DNA of 6,733 bases from JBBTXL01 sp038062295 (GCA_038062295.1 JBBTXL010000030.1:1-6733), one strand, 5' to 3'; shown: positions 1 to 5,207, numbered from the stretch's first letter. Program-made: numbers and translations. The notes: generated from the letters alone by a model not told the origin.

Positions 1-70
1 CCCATAGCTCAGTTGGTAGAGCAGCTCCCTTTTAAGGAGAGGGTCCCAGGTTCGATCCCTGGTGGGCGCA
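1..70 (+). tRNA. tRNA-Lys(UUU), 5' end cut by the window edge
   Basis: The cloverleaf folds by eye. The D-arm is gctcagttggtagagc. The anticodon loop is cttttaa (29-35) with anticodon TTT at 31-33. The T-arm is ccagg/cctgg around loop ttcgatc. The 3' acceptor strand tgggcgc (63-69) is followed by discriminator A at 70. Only ccca of the 5' acceptor strand is present, so the first three bases (expected gcg) lie outside the window. The first anticodon-stem pair (24/40) is a G-A mismatch. The discriminator is followed by CCC, so the CCA tail appears not to be encoded and would need a CCA-adding enzyme. The tRNA decodes lysine AAA/AAG codons. Confidence 0.95.
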
Positions 71-111
71 CCCCCATTTTGCCAAAAGTGAAAATCTCCC
101 AGCCTTGACAG

Positions 112-140
112 AAAAAGTCGCTCAATCGAGCGGCTTTTTT
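112..140. terminator. Bidirectional intrinsic terminator between tRNA-Lys and the minus-strand operon
   Basis: The arms aaaagtcgctc and gagcggctttt (one G-T pair) flank a 4-nt loop. A T-run follows at 135-140 on the plus strand, and an equivalent T-run lies on the minus strand (112-116). The hairpin therefore can end the tRNA transcript and the opposing gene. The TGA stop of the small minus-strand gene (122-124) lies inside the stem. Confidence 0.85.
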
Positions 141-388
141 GTTTCCTTCAAATCCACGTGAGGTTCTAACAGGGGTACCCCTCCTGGAGGGTTCGAACCT
201 TTTGGAGTATTTTTAACTGGAATCGGCTTTAAAACGATCCGGAGCAGGTTGGTCAGTCTCAGGAAAGCCCCATGGGCTTTATCCCTAGAGATCTCTTCTC
301 CGAATTCCTGTTTCCAGATTTCGCGGAACTTCTCGATGGCTTCTGGGGAGAATTGCATGAGACTTCTTAAATTGTTCAAATAATACAT
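122..388 (-). CDS. Small conserved-looking helical protein (SPEAIEKF type), function unknown
   Basis: The frame encodes 88 residues from the ATG at 386-388, or 78 residues from the ATG at 356-358 (MQFSPEAI). The second start follows an aagaag-like ribosome binding site and gives a more natural N-terminus. The first start lies only 2 nt after the stop of the upstream gene, with gagag in front, which suggests translational coupling. The core, roughly residues 12-57 (FSPEAIEKFREIWKQEFGEE and onward), is charged and strongly helical. From memory, short proteins of this pattern recur in CPR genomes, often near recombinase genes; I could not check this. The tail from about residue 60 is proline- and glycine-rich, coincides with a palindrome cluster (nt 161-200), and ends in the terminator hairpin. 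There is no signal peptide, membrane segment or catalytic motif. It could be a small DNA- or protein-binding accessory factor, but no function can be assigned. Confidence 0.6.
   Translation of the reverse strand: MYYLNNLRSLMQFSPEAIEKFREIWKQEFGEEISRDKAHGAFLRLTNLLRIVLKPIPVKNTPKGSNPPGGVPLLEPHVDLKETKKPLD
161..200. repeat. Cluster of nested and adjacent palindromes
   Basis: Three palindromes abut within 30 nt: AGGGGTACCCCT (171-182), CCTCC-T-GGAGG (180-190) and GGTTCGAACC (190-199). They are enclosed by an outer inverted repeat, aggttctaac (161-170) against gttcgaacct (191-200), with one mismatch. The cluster lies inside the C-terminal codons (about residues 63-76) of the small minus-strand gene. 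GGTTCGAA resembles the conserved T-loop sequence of tRNAs. It may be a protein-binding or recombination site or an RNA structure; the sequence alone does not decide. Confidence 0.6.
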
Positions 389-390
389 TT

Positions 391-1119
391 CTACTCTCGT
401 GAGGGAAACCAGTCAGTTGAAGTGCACTTTTCAACATCTTTGAAGAGAATTTGTCCTACAAGATTCAATGTTACTCGTCGTTCAATTTTTGCATTCAAGG
501 AGGGAAGGTTAATTAATGGAGACGCATAATATATCAATGTTCCTTTCGCGGGCAGTGTTGGAAAAGTATAGCCCTTCTTGAGATAACTTTGCCTTACCAA
601 TTCTAACGAGGAATCTTTGTCGGTTGTTGCTATTTCTTTAAAACATTCATTTTCTTGATCCTCAGAAGCTCTTTGTTTCGCAGTATCAAAGGTTGACGTT
701 GCTCCCACGTAAGACCACTTTTCGTTAGTATCAGCTGGGAAATCCATCCTTATAACATCTCTTGCTGGGATCGTGATGTCTAAACGCTGGGAGGAGGATT
801 TTTGTTTGTACGAAAACAAGTCTATTTCAAAATCTATGTGAGAAGCATAAATTGGATCATCATCTTGGTTCATGATAACAATATAGTCACCTGACTTGAA
901 CGCAATAACTTGCGGTTCCGGCTGTACAGGAAAATGTGTAAAGGCAAAGAAGACAGAGACAGAAACCAAGGAAATCAACGCCGAAATCTGAGAATAGTAA
1001 AGTAGAGAGTTTTTCCAGGACCTCTGATAACTTTTACAATGGTGACAGAGGGTAGCAGATGATTTTAGCTTCTCCCCACAACTTATACAGGCTGCTACAA
1101 TTGTATTATCATCTGACAT
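391..1119 (-). CDS. Zinc-ribbon, single-pass membrane protein of unknown function
   Basis: The protein has 242 residues. At the N-terminus is a zinc ribbon, C11-x2-C14 and C25-x2-C28 (CISC and CHHC), followed by a basic stretch. A single hydrophobic segment (about 43-62, ISALISLVSVSVFFAF) should cross the membrane. The remaining 180 or so residues form a mostly beta-looking domain, probably outside the cell. This gives a cytosolic metal-binding head and an external tail, an arrangement seen in many uncharacterised bacterial proteins. No enzyme motif is visible. The start ATG (1117-1119) is the only good choice; its Shine-Dalgarno (ggtggag) sits unusually close. The gene is the first of a two-gene unit, and its TAG stop is 2 nt before the next ATG. 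The coding sequence is clearly more A+T-rich than the genes from 1544 onward, which suggests a different origin. The topology is inferred. Confidence 0.75.
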   Translation of the reverse strand: MSDDNTIVAACISCGEKLKSSATLCHHCKSYQRSWKNSLLYYSQISALISLVSVSVFFAFTHFPVQPEPQVIAFKSGDYIVIMNQDDDPIYASHIDFEIDLFSYKQKSSSQRLDITIPARDVIRMDFPADTNEKWSYVGATSTFDTAKQRASEDQENECFKEIATTDKDSSLELVRQSYLKKGYTFPTLPAKGTLIYYASPLINLPSLNAKIERRVTLNLVGQILFKDVEKCTSTDWFPSRE

Positions 1120-1131
1120 AACTCCACCAGT

Positions 1132-1159
1132 ATTTTACAACCACCATTAAAATATGCAA
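1132..1159 (-). promoter_or_regulatory. Candidate sigma-70-type promoter for the zinc-ribbon operon
   Basis: Read on the minus strand, TTGCAT (1154-1159) is separated by 16 nt from TAAAAT (1132-1137). The -10 box ends 12 nt before the start codon, so the transcript would have a very short leader. Both boxes are imperfect. Confidence 0.35.
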
Positions 1160-1231
1160 GGGACGAAATGAGTTTGCCGCTGCTTGCAAAATTCCCATCC
1201 TTTTCTTACCATCCCACTCTGTTAAAATCCA

Positions 1232-1477
1232 TCACGCAACCTCTTTTTCCAGAAGTCTATTTCCCTCCAACCTGGCCCACACCATTGCCAGCTTGTTTTG
1301 AAATTGGTAGGCTTCGGGGGCGGACGCGAAAAAAGTTCTAACGTCGTCCACTAGGGCGCACCGATTAGATTTTGCTGCATGAAATGCTCGCAAAATCAAT
1401 TGTCCCGAGCGAGTCCTAAGTTTATTGAAGGACGACGAGGGAATCTTCGACTCGCTTCGCTCACTTAGTGTAAACAT
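1232..1477 (-). pseudogene. Possible decayed gene fragment fused to interspersed-repeat sequence
   Basis: An 81-codon frame is open here. Its first part (LSERSESKIPSSSFNKLRTRSGQ) is the translation of an interspersed repeat, not normal protein sequence. The second part, from about residue 34 (SNRCALVDDVRTFFASAPEAYQFQ and onward), looks more protein-like and could be the C-terminal remnant of a larger gene. I suspect a site-specific recombinase tail, because such tails sit beside similar debris in CPR genomes, but no recombinase motif is present. There is no good ribosome binding site at the apparent start. It is unlikely to be a functional gene as it stands. The rest of 1120-1534 shows only the repeat, the promoter candidate and the argC leader. 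Confidence 0.3.
1401..1470. repeat. Interspersed palindromic repeat of the kind common in CPR genomes
   Basis: The segment contains tcccgagcgagtcct facing aggacgacgaggga (an imperfect inverted repeat around an 11-nt loop), followed by ttcgactcgcttcgctcact. On the minus strand the latter gives the typical gagcgaagcgagtcgaag string that translates as SERSESK. Such strings recur as dispersed repeats in many uncultivated-bacterium genomes. The identification is from memory of that pattern. Confidence 0.55.
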
Positions 1478-1530
1478 TGGGTAAACGAGGCGGTCTCGGT
1501 CGGTTCGTTAACATGAAAATATCAAACAGA

Positions 1531-1540
1531 GGAGGTGATA
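1531..1540 (+). promoter_or_regulatory. Strong Shine-Dalgarno deciding the argC start
   Basis: The run gaggaggtgat lies just before the ATG at 1544. An upstream in-frame GTG at 1535 is part of this ribosome binding site itself, so it is not the start. Confidence 0.8.
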
Positions 1541-1543
1541 GCG

Positions 1544-2443
1544 ATGGTAAAGGTCGGGATTTGGGGGAGTTCCGGATTTCTGGGAACGGAGCTACTGAAG
1601 TTGTTAGCGCGCCGGGATGATGTAGATATCGTGTTTGGAGCAACCAGCAAGGAAGCGGTTGGAACGATGGAAGATGTCCAGATCGCTTTGCTTGCAGTAC
1701 GCGAGAAGGAGGCCATGGAGCTTGCGCCCGTTCTGTTGGCACGCAATATCAGGGTGATAGATTTAAGCGGTGCGCATCGTTTGCATAACCCAGTTCTGTA
1801 TGTGAAGTACTACAAACTTATCCATACACACCCGGAGTTCTTGCGCGAAGCGATCTATGGTTTGCCCGAAAGGAGCCGCGAACATATCCATCATGCGCGG
1901 CTCGTCGCGAACCCCGGATGCTATGCGACGGCAATGAACCTGGCGCTGTTGCCGCTCAAAAAGATCCGCGCGATAACGCCGCGAACGAAGGTTATTGTGC
2001 GGGCGTTCTCTGGCTTTACGGGAGCGGGGAGGAAAGCGACCATACCGCATTATATCATCGCATATGCGGGAGGGCGCGTTCACCGGCACATCGCGGAGGT
2101 AGAGCAGGAGCTCGGTCTCCACGGGCAGATATGGTTCTATCCGGAAAAAGCGCCGTGGCCGCGCGGTATCAAAGCTGTACTGCGCATGAAGGTTGCACCA
2201 TCGGTTCATCTTCCCGATTTCTACCGGCAGTTCTATGCGGGAGAGCCTTTTGTCCGGATACGGGAGACTGAAGTGAATATTGATGACGTTGTGGGAACGA
2301 ATTTCTGTGATATCTCCGTTACCACAAAAGGCAGATATGCTACCATTGCTGCCGCACTTGATAACTTGAGCAAGGGCGGCGCCGGGCAAGCGGTGCAAAA
2401 TCTGAACATTATGTGCGGCCTTCCCGAAGAACATGTATATTAA
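1544..2443 (+). CDS. argC: N-acetyl-gamma-glutamyl-phosphate reductase, short form
   Basis: ArgC catalyses the third step of arginine/ornithine synthesis: NADPH-dependent reduction of N-acetylglutamyl-5-phosphate to the semialdehyde, in the cytosol. The 299-residue protein shows the dinucleotide-binding GSSGFLG (8-14), LVANPGCYATA with catalytic Cys126, SGFTGAGRKA (156-165), HRHIAEVEQEL (180-190) and the C-terminal DNLSKGGAGQAVQN (273-286). The family usually has about 310-350 residues. The missing length is in the N-terminal NADP domain between about residues 35 and 43, where a connecting segment is absent. The start is set by the ribosome binding site at 1531-1540. No other arg gene is adjacent, and the gene stands alone between its leader and a terminator. 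The lone enzyme may serve a partial or salvage pathway, or another acyl-phosphate substrate. The family call is secure; the physiological role is inferred. Confidence 0.92.
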   Translation: MVKVGIWGSSGFLGTELLKLLARRDDVDIVFGATSKEAVGTMEDVQIALLAVREKEAMELAPVLLARNIRVIDLSGAHRLHNPVLYVKYYKLIHTHPEFLREAIYGLPERSREHIHHARLVANPGCYATAMNLALLPLKKIRAITPRTKVIVRAFSGFTGAGRKATIPHYIIAYAGGRVHRHIAEVEQELGLHGQIWFYPEKAPWPRGIKAVLRMKVAPSVHLPDFYRQFYAGEPFVRIRETEVNIDDVVGTNFCDISVTTKGRYATIAAALDNLSKGGAGQAVQNLNIMCGLPEEHVY

Positions 2444-2479
2444 AACAGCTGTCTTTGAAAAAAAAGACAGCCGTTTTTT
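2442..2479. terminator. Bidirectional terminator between convergent argC and rarA
   Basis: The arms aaaacagctgtcttt and aaagacagccgtttt pair with a single mismatch. A T-run follows on the plus strand, and an equivalent one lies on the minus strand. It abuts the argC stop (TAA, 2441-2443) and the rarA stop (2480-2482). Confidence 0.88.
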
Positions 2480-3643
2480 CTATTTGGATTTAAAGTATTT
2501 TCTCCCTTTCAATTTTTCCGGCAACAAATCATCTTTGGTGTATTGTTCGTATTCTTTGCCGTAGCCGAGTTCTTTCATCAGTTTCGTGGGCGCGTTGCGG
2601 ATTTTGAGCGGTATCGGGAGGTTGCCGTGCTCTTTCGCGTCTTTGAGTGCGGCCATATAGGCGTCATACGTGCTGCGGTCTTTCTTGGCGAGACACAGGT
2701 ATGCCACACCATGCGCCAAGTTGATGCCGCATTCGGGCAGGCCGATCTCCTCCACCGCGCGGAATACCTCGTTCGCCACCACGAGCGCGGTGGGTTGGGC
2801 GAGGCCGATATCTTCGCTGGCAAACACTACCATGCGGCGTGCGATGAATTTTGGGTCTTCGCCCGCGTCTATCATGCGCGTAAGGTAGTACAGCGCCGCG
2901 TCGGGTTGCGACGCGCGCATGCTTTTAATGAATGCACTGATGGTATTGTAGTGTTCTTCACCTTTTTTGTCGTAGCGCAGGTGTTTGGACTGGAGTGTGT
3001 CTTTGAGCGTTGTGATGGTTATGGTGCCGTAGAGCTGCTGGGCATTTTCTATCATAGTGATGGCTTGGCGTGCGTCGCCGTTTGCCATTGCGATGAGCCA
3101 GTCCGTCGCGTCTTTGTCTATCGGTACTTTCGTGTGTTTCAAAATCTTTCGCATATCGTTTTCTGTCAGTTCGTTGAGCACAAACACGCGACAGCGCGAT
3201 AGCAGTGCCCCGATAACCTCAAAGCTCGGATTTTCGGTGGTGGCGCCAATGAGCGTAATGGTGCCGTTCTCCACATACGGAAGCAGAAAATCCTGTTGGG
3301 CTTTGTTGAACCGGTGAATTTCATCCAGAAACAGCACTTTCGGTTTCCCGAACGAACCCTGTTCTATTATTTTCTTGATGTCGTCTTTACCGGCCGACAC
3401 CGCGGAAAGTTCGGAGAGTTGTGCGTCCAGGCTTTTGGCGTAGATCTTGGCGAGCGTCGTCTTGCCACAGCCCGGAGGACCCCAGAAGATAAAGGAAAAG
3501 AGATGCTTTTTTTCAATGGCAACGCGCAAGGGACCTGCCCCGAGCCCTGTCGAGGGGTTGCCCTTGCCGACCAAGTGTTCCTGACCGATAAAATCCTTGA
3601 GGGTTTGCGGTCTGATGTGAGACGCGAGCGGTTCGGTATCCAT
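2480..3643 (-). CDS. rarA: Replication-associated recombination protein A (MgsA/RarA/WRNIP1-type AAA+ ATPase)
   Basis: RarA is a homotetrameric AAA+ ATPase, related to clamp loaders, that acts at stalled replication forks and single-stranded DNA ends. The 387 residues contain Walker A GPPGCGKTT (55-63), Walker B VLFLDEIHRF (103-112), sensor 1 GATTENPS (133-140), the arginine-finger segment LLSRCRVF (147-154) and sensor 2 GDARQA (189-194). The C-terminal tetramerisation domain (about 225-387) includes the typical DPKFIARRMVVFASEDIGLA and PLKIRNAPTKLMKELGYGK. The protein is shorter than the usual 420-450 residues. Residues 29-36 (NPSTGLGA) interrupt the normal GKG-GPLR junction before Walker A and come from a repeat insertion. 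The start ATG (3641-3643) lacks a Shine-Dalgarno and lies about 11 nt after a TATAAT box, so the mRNA may be nearly leaderless. The gene is divergent from the HAD gene. Confidence 0.95.
   Translation of the reverse strand: MDTEPLASHIRPQTLKDFIGQEHLVGKGNPSTGLGAGPLRVAIEKKHLFSFIFWGPPGCGKTTLAKIYAKSLDAQLSELSAVSAGKDDIKKIIEQGSFGKPKVLFLDEIHRFNKAQQDFLLPYVENGTITLIGATTENPSFEVIGALLSRCRVFVLNELTENDMRKILKHTKVPIDKDATDWLIAMANGDARQAITMIENAQQLYGTITITTLKDTLQSKHLRYDKKGEEHYNTISAFIKSMRASQPDAALYYLTRMIDAGEDPKFIARRMVVFASEDIGLAQPTALVVANEVFRAVEEIGLPECGINLAHGVAYLCLAKKDRSTYDAYMAALKDAKEHGNLPIPLKIRNAPTKLMKELGYGKEYEQYTKDDLLPEKLKGRKYFKSK
3536..3559. repeat. 24-bp in-frame repeat insertion inside rarA
   Basis: Removing this segment restores the family-typical GKG-GPLR junction. 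The core ccccgagccctgtcgagggg (3538-3557) is an imperfect inverted repeat rich in C and G. It resembles dispersed intergenic repeats whose translations, such as PSTGLGAG, appear inside CPR proteins. Its ctgtcgagggg half recurs at 4829-4839. Confidence 0.6.
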
Positions 3644-3654
3644 ATGACCCCGTC

Positions 3655-3660
3655 ATTATA
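3655..3660 (-). promoter_or_regulatory. rarA -10 box (TATAAT)
   Basis: On the minus strand TATAAT lies 11 nt before the rarA start codon. No convincing -35 box is visible at 17-18 nt upstream (only cttttc/tctttt). A transcript from here would have a leader of about 4-6 nt. Confidence 0.5.
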
Positions 3661-3665
3661 CGCTC

Positions 3666-3695
3666 TTTACAGAAGAGGAAAAGAGGGAGTATAAT
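3666..3695 (+). promoter_or_regulatory. Sigma-70-type promoter for the HAD gene
   Basis: TTTACA (3666-3671) and TATAAT (3690-3695) are 18 nt apart. Transcription should start near 3702, giving a leader of about 60 nt. It lies directly beside the divergent rarA -10 box. Confidence 0.65.
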
Positions 3696-3762
3696 GCGCG
3701 CAATACTGGCGGTATGTAATCTGCCATTTTTGGATCATTACCAATTGGAAAGGAGGTGAAAC

Positions 3763-4323
3763 GTGAGAATCGGGATACATTTTGATGGTGTCATTGTTGA
3801 TATTATTAGCAAAACAGTGACTGTTGCCAGGGAGTATTTTCATGTGCGTGTGGGGCTCGAACAGGTTGCGCTCATCGGAAACTTCTTGACGCCCGATCAG
3901 CGCGAAGAGCTTCGTAAAGCGGTCTATGAACAGCGGGTGTCGGCTCTTTCTGTGAAGGAAGTGAATGGCGCGCCGTACCATATTCCGCTGTTGATAGCAA
4001 GCGGACACGAAGTTGTGGCATTTACTTCGCGAAGCGGCAGTTCGCTTGAAATTGGGCAGGAGTGGTCTCGCCGCCACGGTTTGAAGTTTTTGAAGTTCGT
4101 TGGTGGGGTAAATTGCGACAGGGCGCGCGCTGTCGCCGGATGTGACGTGTACGTGGATGATGATCTGGATAAACTCATCTCCCTGGTCGATGCGGTACCC
4201 CATCTCTTTCTCTTTTCGTGGGGGTATAAAAAACAAGTTGATACAAGCGTAACTCCGATACAGCGAGTCCATTCATGGGCAGAGTTGTACAAAAAGATCA
4301 AAGCGCTTACGGGCGGTCATTGA
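3763..4323 (+). CDS. HAD-like superfamily protein with a replaced nucleophile
   Basis: The protein has 186 residues with a Rossmannoid HAD layout. Motif I is RIGIHFDGVIVD (2-13), motif II VVAFTSR (84-90) and motif IV DVYVDDDLDKL (128-138). It ends in a hydrophobic strand PHLFLFSWGY. A clear motif III lysine is not visible; K111 or R120 are the nearest. In active HAD enzymes motif I begins D-x-D, and the first Asp forms the phospho-aspartyl intermediate. Here it is His6 (codon cat, 3778-3780), whereas Asp8 is kept. If the base is correct, ordinary phosphatase chemistry should be lost. The layout recalls nucleotidase-like small HAD proteins. The GTG start follows a full aaaggaggtga at 3750-3760. 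The stop lies in the loop region of the terminator. Family membership is confident; substrate and activity are unknown. Confidence 0.8.
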   Translation: MRIGIHFDGVIVDIISKTVTVAREYFHVRVGLEQVALIGNFLTPDQREELRKAVYEQRVSALSVKEVNGAPYHIPLLIASGHEVVAFTSRSGSSLEIGQEWSRRHGLKFLKFVGGVNCDRARAVAGCDVYVDDDLDKLISLVDAVPHLFLFSWGYKKQVDTSVTPIQRVHSWAELYKKIKALTGGH

Positions 4324-4348
4324 AACAATGGCCGCCCGGTTTTCTTTT
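4310..4348 (+). terminator. Intrinsic terminator of the HAD gene
   Basis: The stem cgggcggtcattg (4310-4322) pairs fully, with one G-T, with caatggccgcccg (4326-4338) around a 3-nt loop. The run ttttctttt follows. The TGA stop (4321-4323) is part of the hairpin. Confidence 0.92.
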
Positions 4349-4392
4349 AAAAAAAATCTCCAAAGACCCGTATGTTCAGGGTCCTTGGAGAT
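4349..4392 (-). terminator. Intrinsic terminator of the downstream paralogue
   Basis: On the minus strand atctccaa-ggaccc pairs with gggtct-ttggagat (one mismatch), followed by eight T. It is immediately back to back with the HAD-gene terminator. Confidence 0.92.
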
Positions 4393-4410
4393 CTATTGGT
4401 TCCGGAAGTG

Positions 4411-4707
4411 TTATCGCGTCGCGTGGACAAAATGTTTCTGTAGTTTTTCCACGATCGGTTGTATCTTTTTTTCGTATCGTTCATCCCCCAATAGTCGCTG
4501 CGTTCCTTCCAGTCGGTGAATGAATACGCGGAGGTTGTCCCGTGATGCTTCTCGCGGCGGGTCGCTAAGCCGCAACATATCTGCAGCCGCCAGAATTTTG
4601 ATCTCAAGGAATTGTGCGGCCGCATGATCTTTTCCCCTTTCTGCTTCATGGAACTTGTGCGTGTACTTGACCAGACTATCTACCAATACTCTGTATGAAT
4701 GCGGCAT
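4411..4707 (-). CDS. Small helical protein, paralogue of its upstream neighbour; function unknown
   Basis: The protein has 98 residues starting MPHSYRVLVD. The frame is open further upstream to 4794, but that extension would translate the terminator of the preceding gene. The ATG at 4705-4707 follows a good ggaggag ribosome binding site. The sequence is charged and predicted helical throughout, with no membrane segment, cysteine motif or catalytic signature. Near the C-terminus it carries LE-x10-Y-x2-KIQPI (residues about 66-85), which the 118-residue protein encoded just upstream shares with identical spacing. Both also share a V-x-V/D-S start pattern, so they are probably tandem duplicates that have diverged. 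The gene has its own terminator (4349-4392). No promoter is obvious in the 40 nt before it, so it may depend on read-through. Function is not recognised. Confidence 0.7.
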   Translation of the reverse strand: MPHSYRVLVDSLVKYTHKFHEAERGKDHAAAQFLEIKILAAADMLRLSDPPREASRDNLRVFIHRLEGTQRLLGDERYEKKIQPIVEKLQKHFVHATR

Positions 4708-4744
4708 ATTTCTCCTCCGTGTTATTGTGTTGGTAAAGAAACAA

Positions 4745-4788
4745 AAAACCTTCGGAAACCCCACTATTACGGGGTTCCCGAAGGTTTT
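4745..4788 (-). terminator. Intrinsic terminator between the two paralogues
   Basis: The outer stem aaaaccttcgg/ccgaaggtttt (11 bp) and inner stem aacccc/ggggtt (6 bp) are separated by one mismatch. On the minus strand a T-run (ttttttgtttc) follows. It lies 2 nt after the TGA stop (4791-4793) of the 118-residue gene. Confidence 0.9.
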
Positions 4789-4790
4789 GG

Positions 4791-5147
4791 TCATACGCCG
4801 GCAGGCATGGGGTCTGCCGTTTGAAATACTGTCGAGGGGGAAGCCTTGATGCGATTTCTTTTCAGAACCGTTATAAACAATCGATGGATGATCGGCTGGA
4901 TCTTCATGCGGTATGTACTCTTATTCATCTGCTCCCCGAGCCGCTCGAGATCGGAAATTAAACTCCCGAGGTCAATGTTTTCAGGAATGACGCTGTTTGA
5001 AACAATCCTACCGAATTTTACCAGCGAGTCTTCGCACTGCGCGACCTGCCGTTGATTGTTTCTCCGGCGAGCCGCAATATGTTCTTTGCCAGCCTCAATG
5101 AAAGACTCAACCGCGACCTGAAAAGCTTCCTTTTTCCCTGGATGCAT
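4791..5147 (-). CDS. Small helical protein, paralogue of its downstream neighbour; function unknown
   Basis: The protein has 118 residues from the ATG at 5145-5147, preceded by aaaaggagg at good spacing. Residues 1-95 are charged and helical and align with the 98-residue neighbour. They share VAVESFIEAG against VLVDSLVKYT near the start and LE-x10-Y-x2-KIQPI at about residues 68-86 (LERLGEQMNKSTYRMKIQPI). The tail after about residue 100 (KASPSTVFQTADPMPAGV) has no counterpart in the paralogue. It overlaps a repeat half-copy (4829-4839) and a small hairpin (4799-4819), so it may have been added by repeat insertion. A TTGACA promoter lies in the end of the upstream glycosyltransferase gene, and a dedicated terminator follows. 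No domain is recognised; a small nucleic-acid- or protein-binding bundle is a guess only. Confidence 0.7.
   Translation of the reverse strand: MHPGKKEAFQVAVESFIEAGKEHIAARRRNNQRQVAQCEDSLVKFGRIVSNSVIPENIDLGSLISDLERLGEQMNKSTYRMKIQPIIHRLFITVLKRNRIKASPSTVFQTADPMPAGV
4799..4839. repeat. Repeat-like segment in the 3' end of the 118-residue gene
   Basis: The segment holds a hairpin (cggcag 4799-4804 against ctgccg 4814-4819) and an 11-nt string, ctgtcgagggg (4829-4839). That string is identical to half of the insertion in rarA. Confidence 0.4.
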
Positions 5148-5170
5148 GACTGCCTCCTTTTGAAAGGTGC

Positions 5171-5194
5171 AAAACTCGCCCCATGCGAGCTTTT
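5171..5194. terminator. Hairpin between the glycosyltransferase and the paralogue gene
   Basis: The stem ctcgc (5175-5179)/gcgag (5185-5189) is extended by aaaa/tttt across a one-base bulge. On the plus strand it is followed by tttttt; on the minus strand only by tttt then gcac. It could be a weak terminator for the glycosyltransferase, or a 5' leader hairpin on the transcript from the 5208-5236 promoter. Confidence 0.45.
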
Positions 5195-5207
5195 TTATAT
5201 ATCTCTA

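Noticed and set aside
105..110. TTGACA downstream of the tRNA as a plus-strand -35 box
   Set aside because: The expected -10 position falls in the terminator stem with gagcgg, and no plus-strand gene follows until argC.
1120..1231. Short minus-strand open frame (about 29-40 codons) before the zinc-ribbon gene
   Set aside because: It overlaps the candidate promoter, has no recognisable sequence and is short enough to be chance.
1535..1543. Upstream GTG start for argC
   Set aside because: The GTG is part of the Shine-Dalgarno itself, and the ATG at 1544 has ideal spacing and begins the family-typical VKVGIWG strand.
1763..2434. Long minus-strand open frame opposite argC
   Set aside because: It is antisense to a clear argC, with arginine-rich shadow-like sequence and no ribosome binding site.
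2543..3202. Long plus-strand open frame opposite rarA
   Set aside because: It is antisense to a clear rarA, has composition-driven sequence and no family-like motif or ribosome binding site.
4708..4794. N-terminal extension of the 98-residue protein
   Set aside because: It would translate the terminator hairpin of the preceding gene, while the ATG at 4705-4707 has a strong ribosome binding site.
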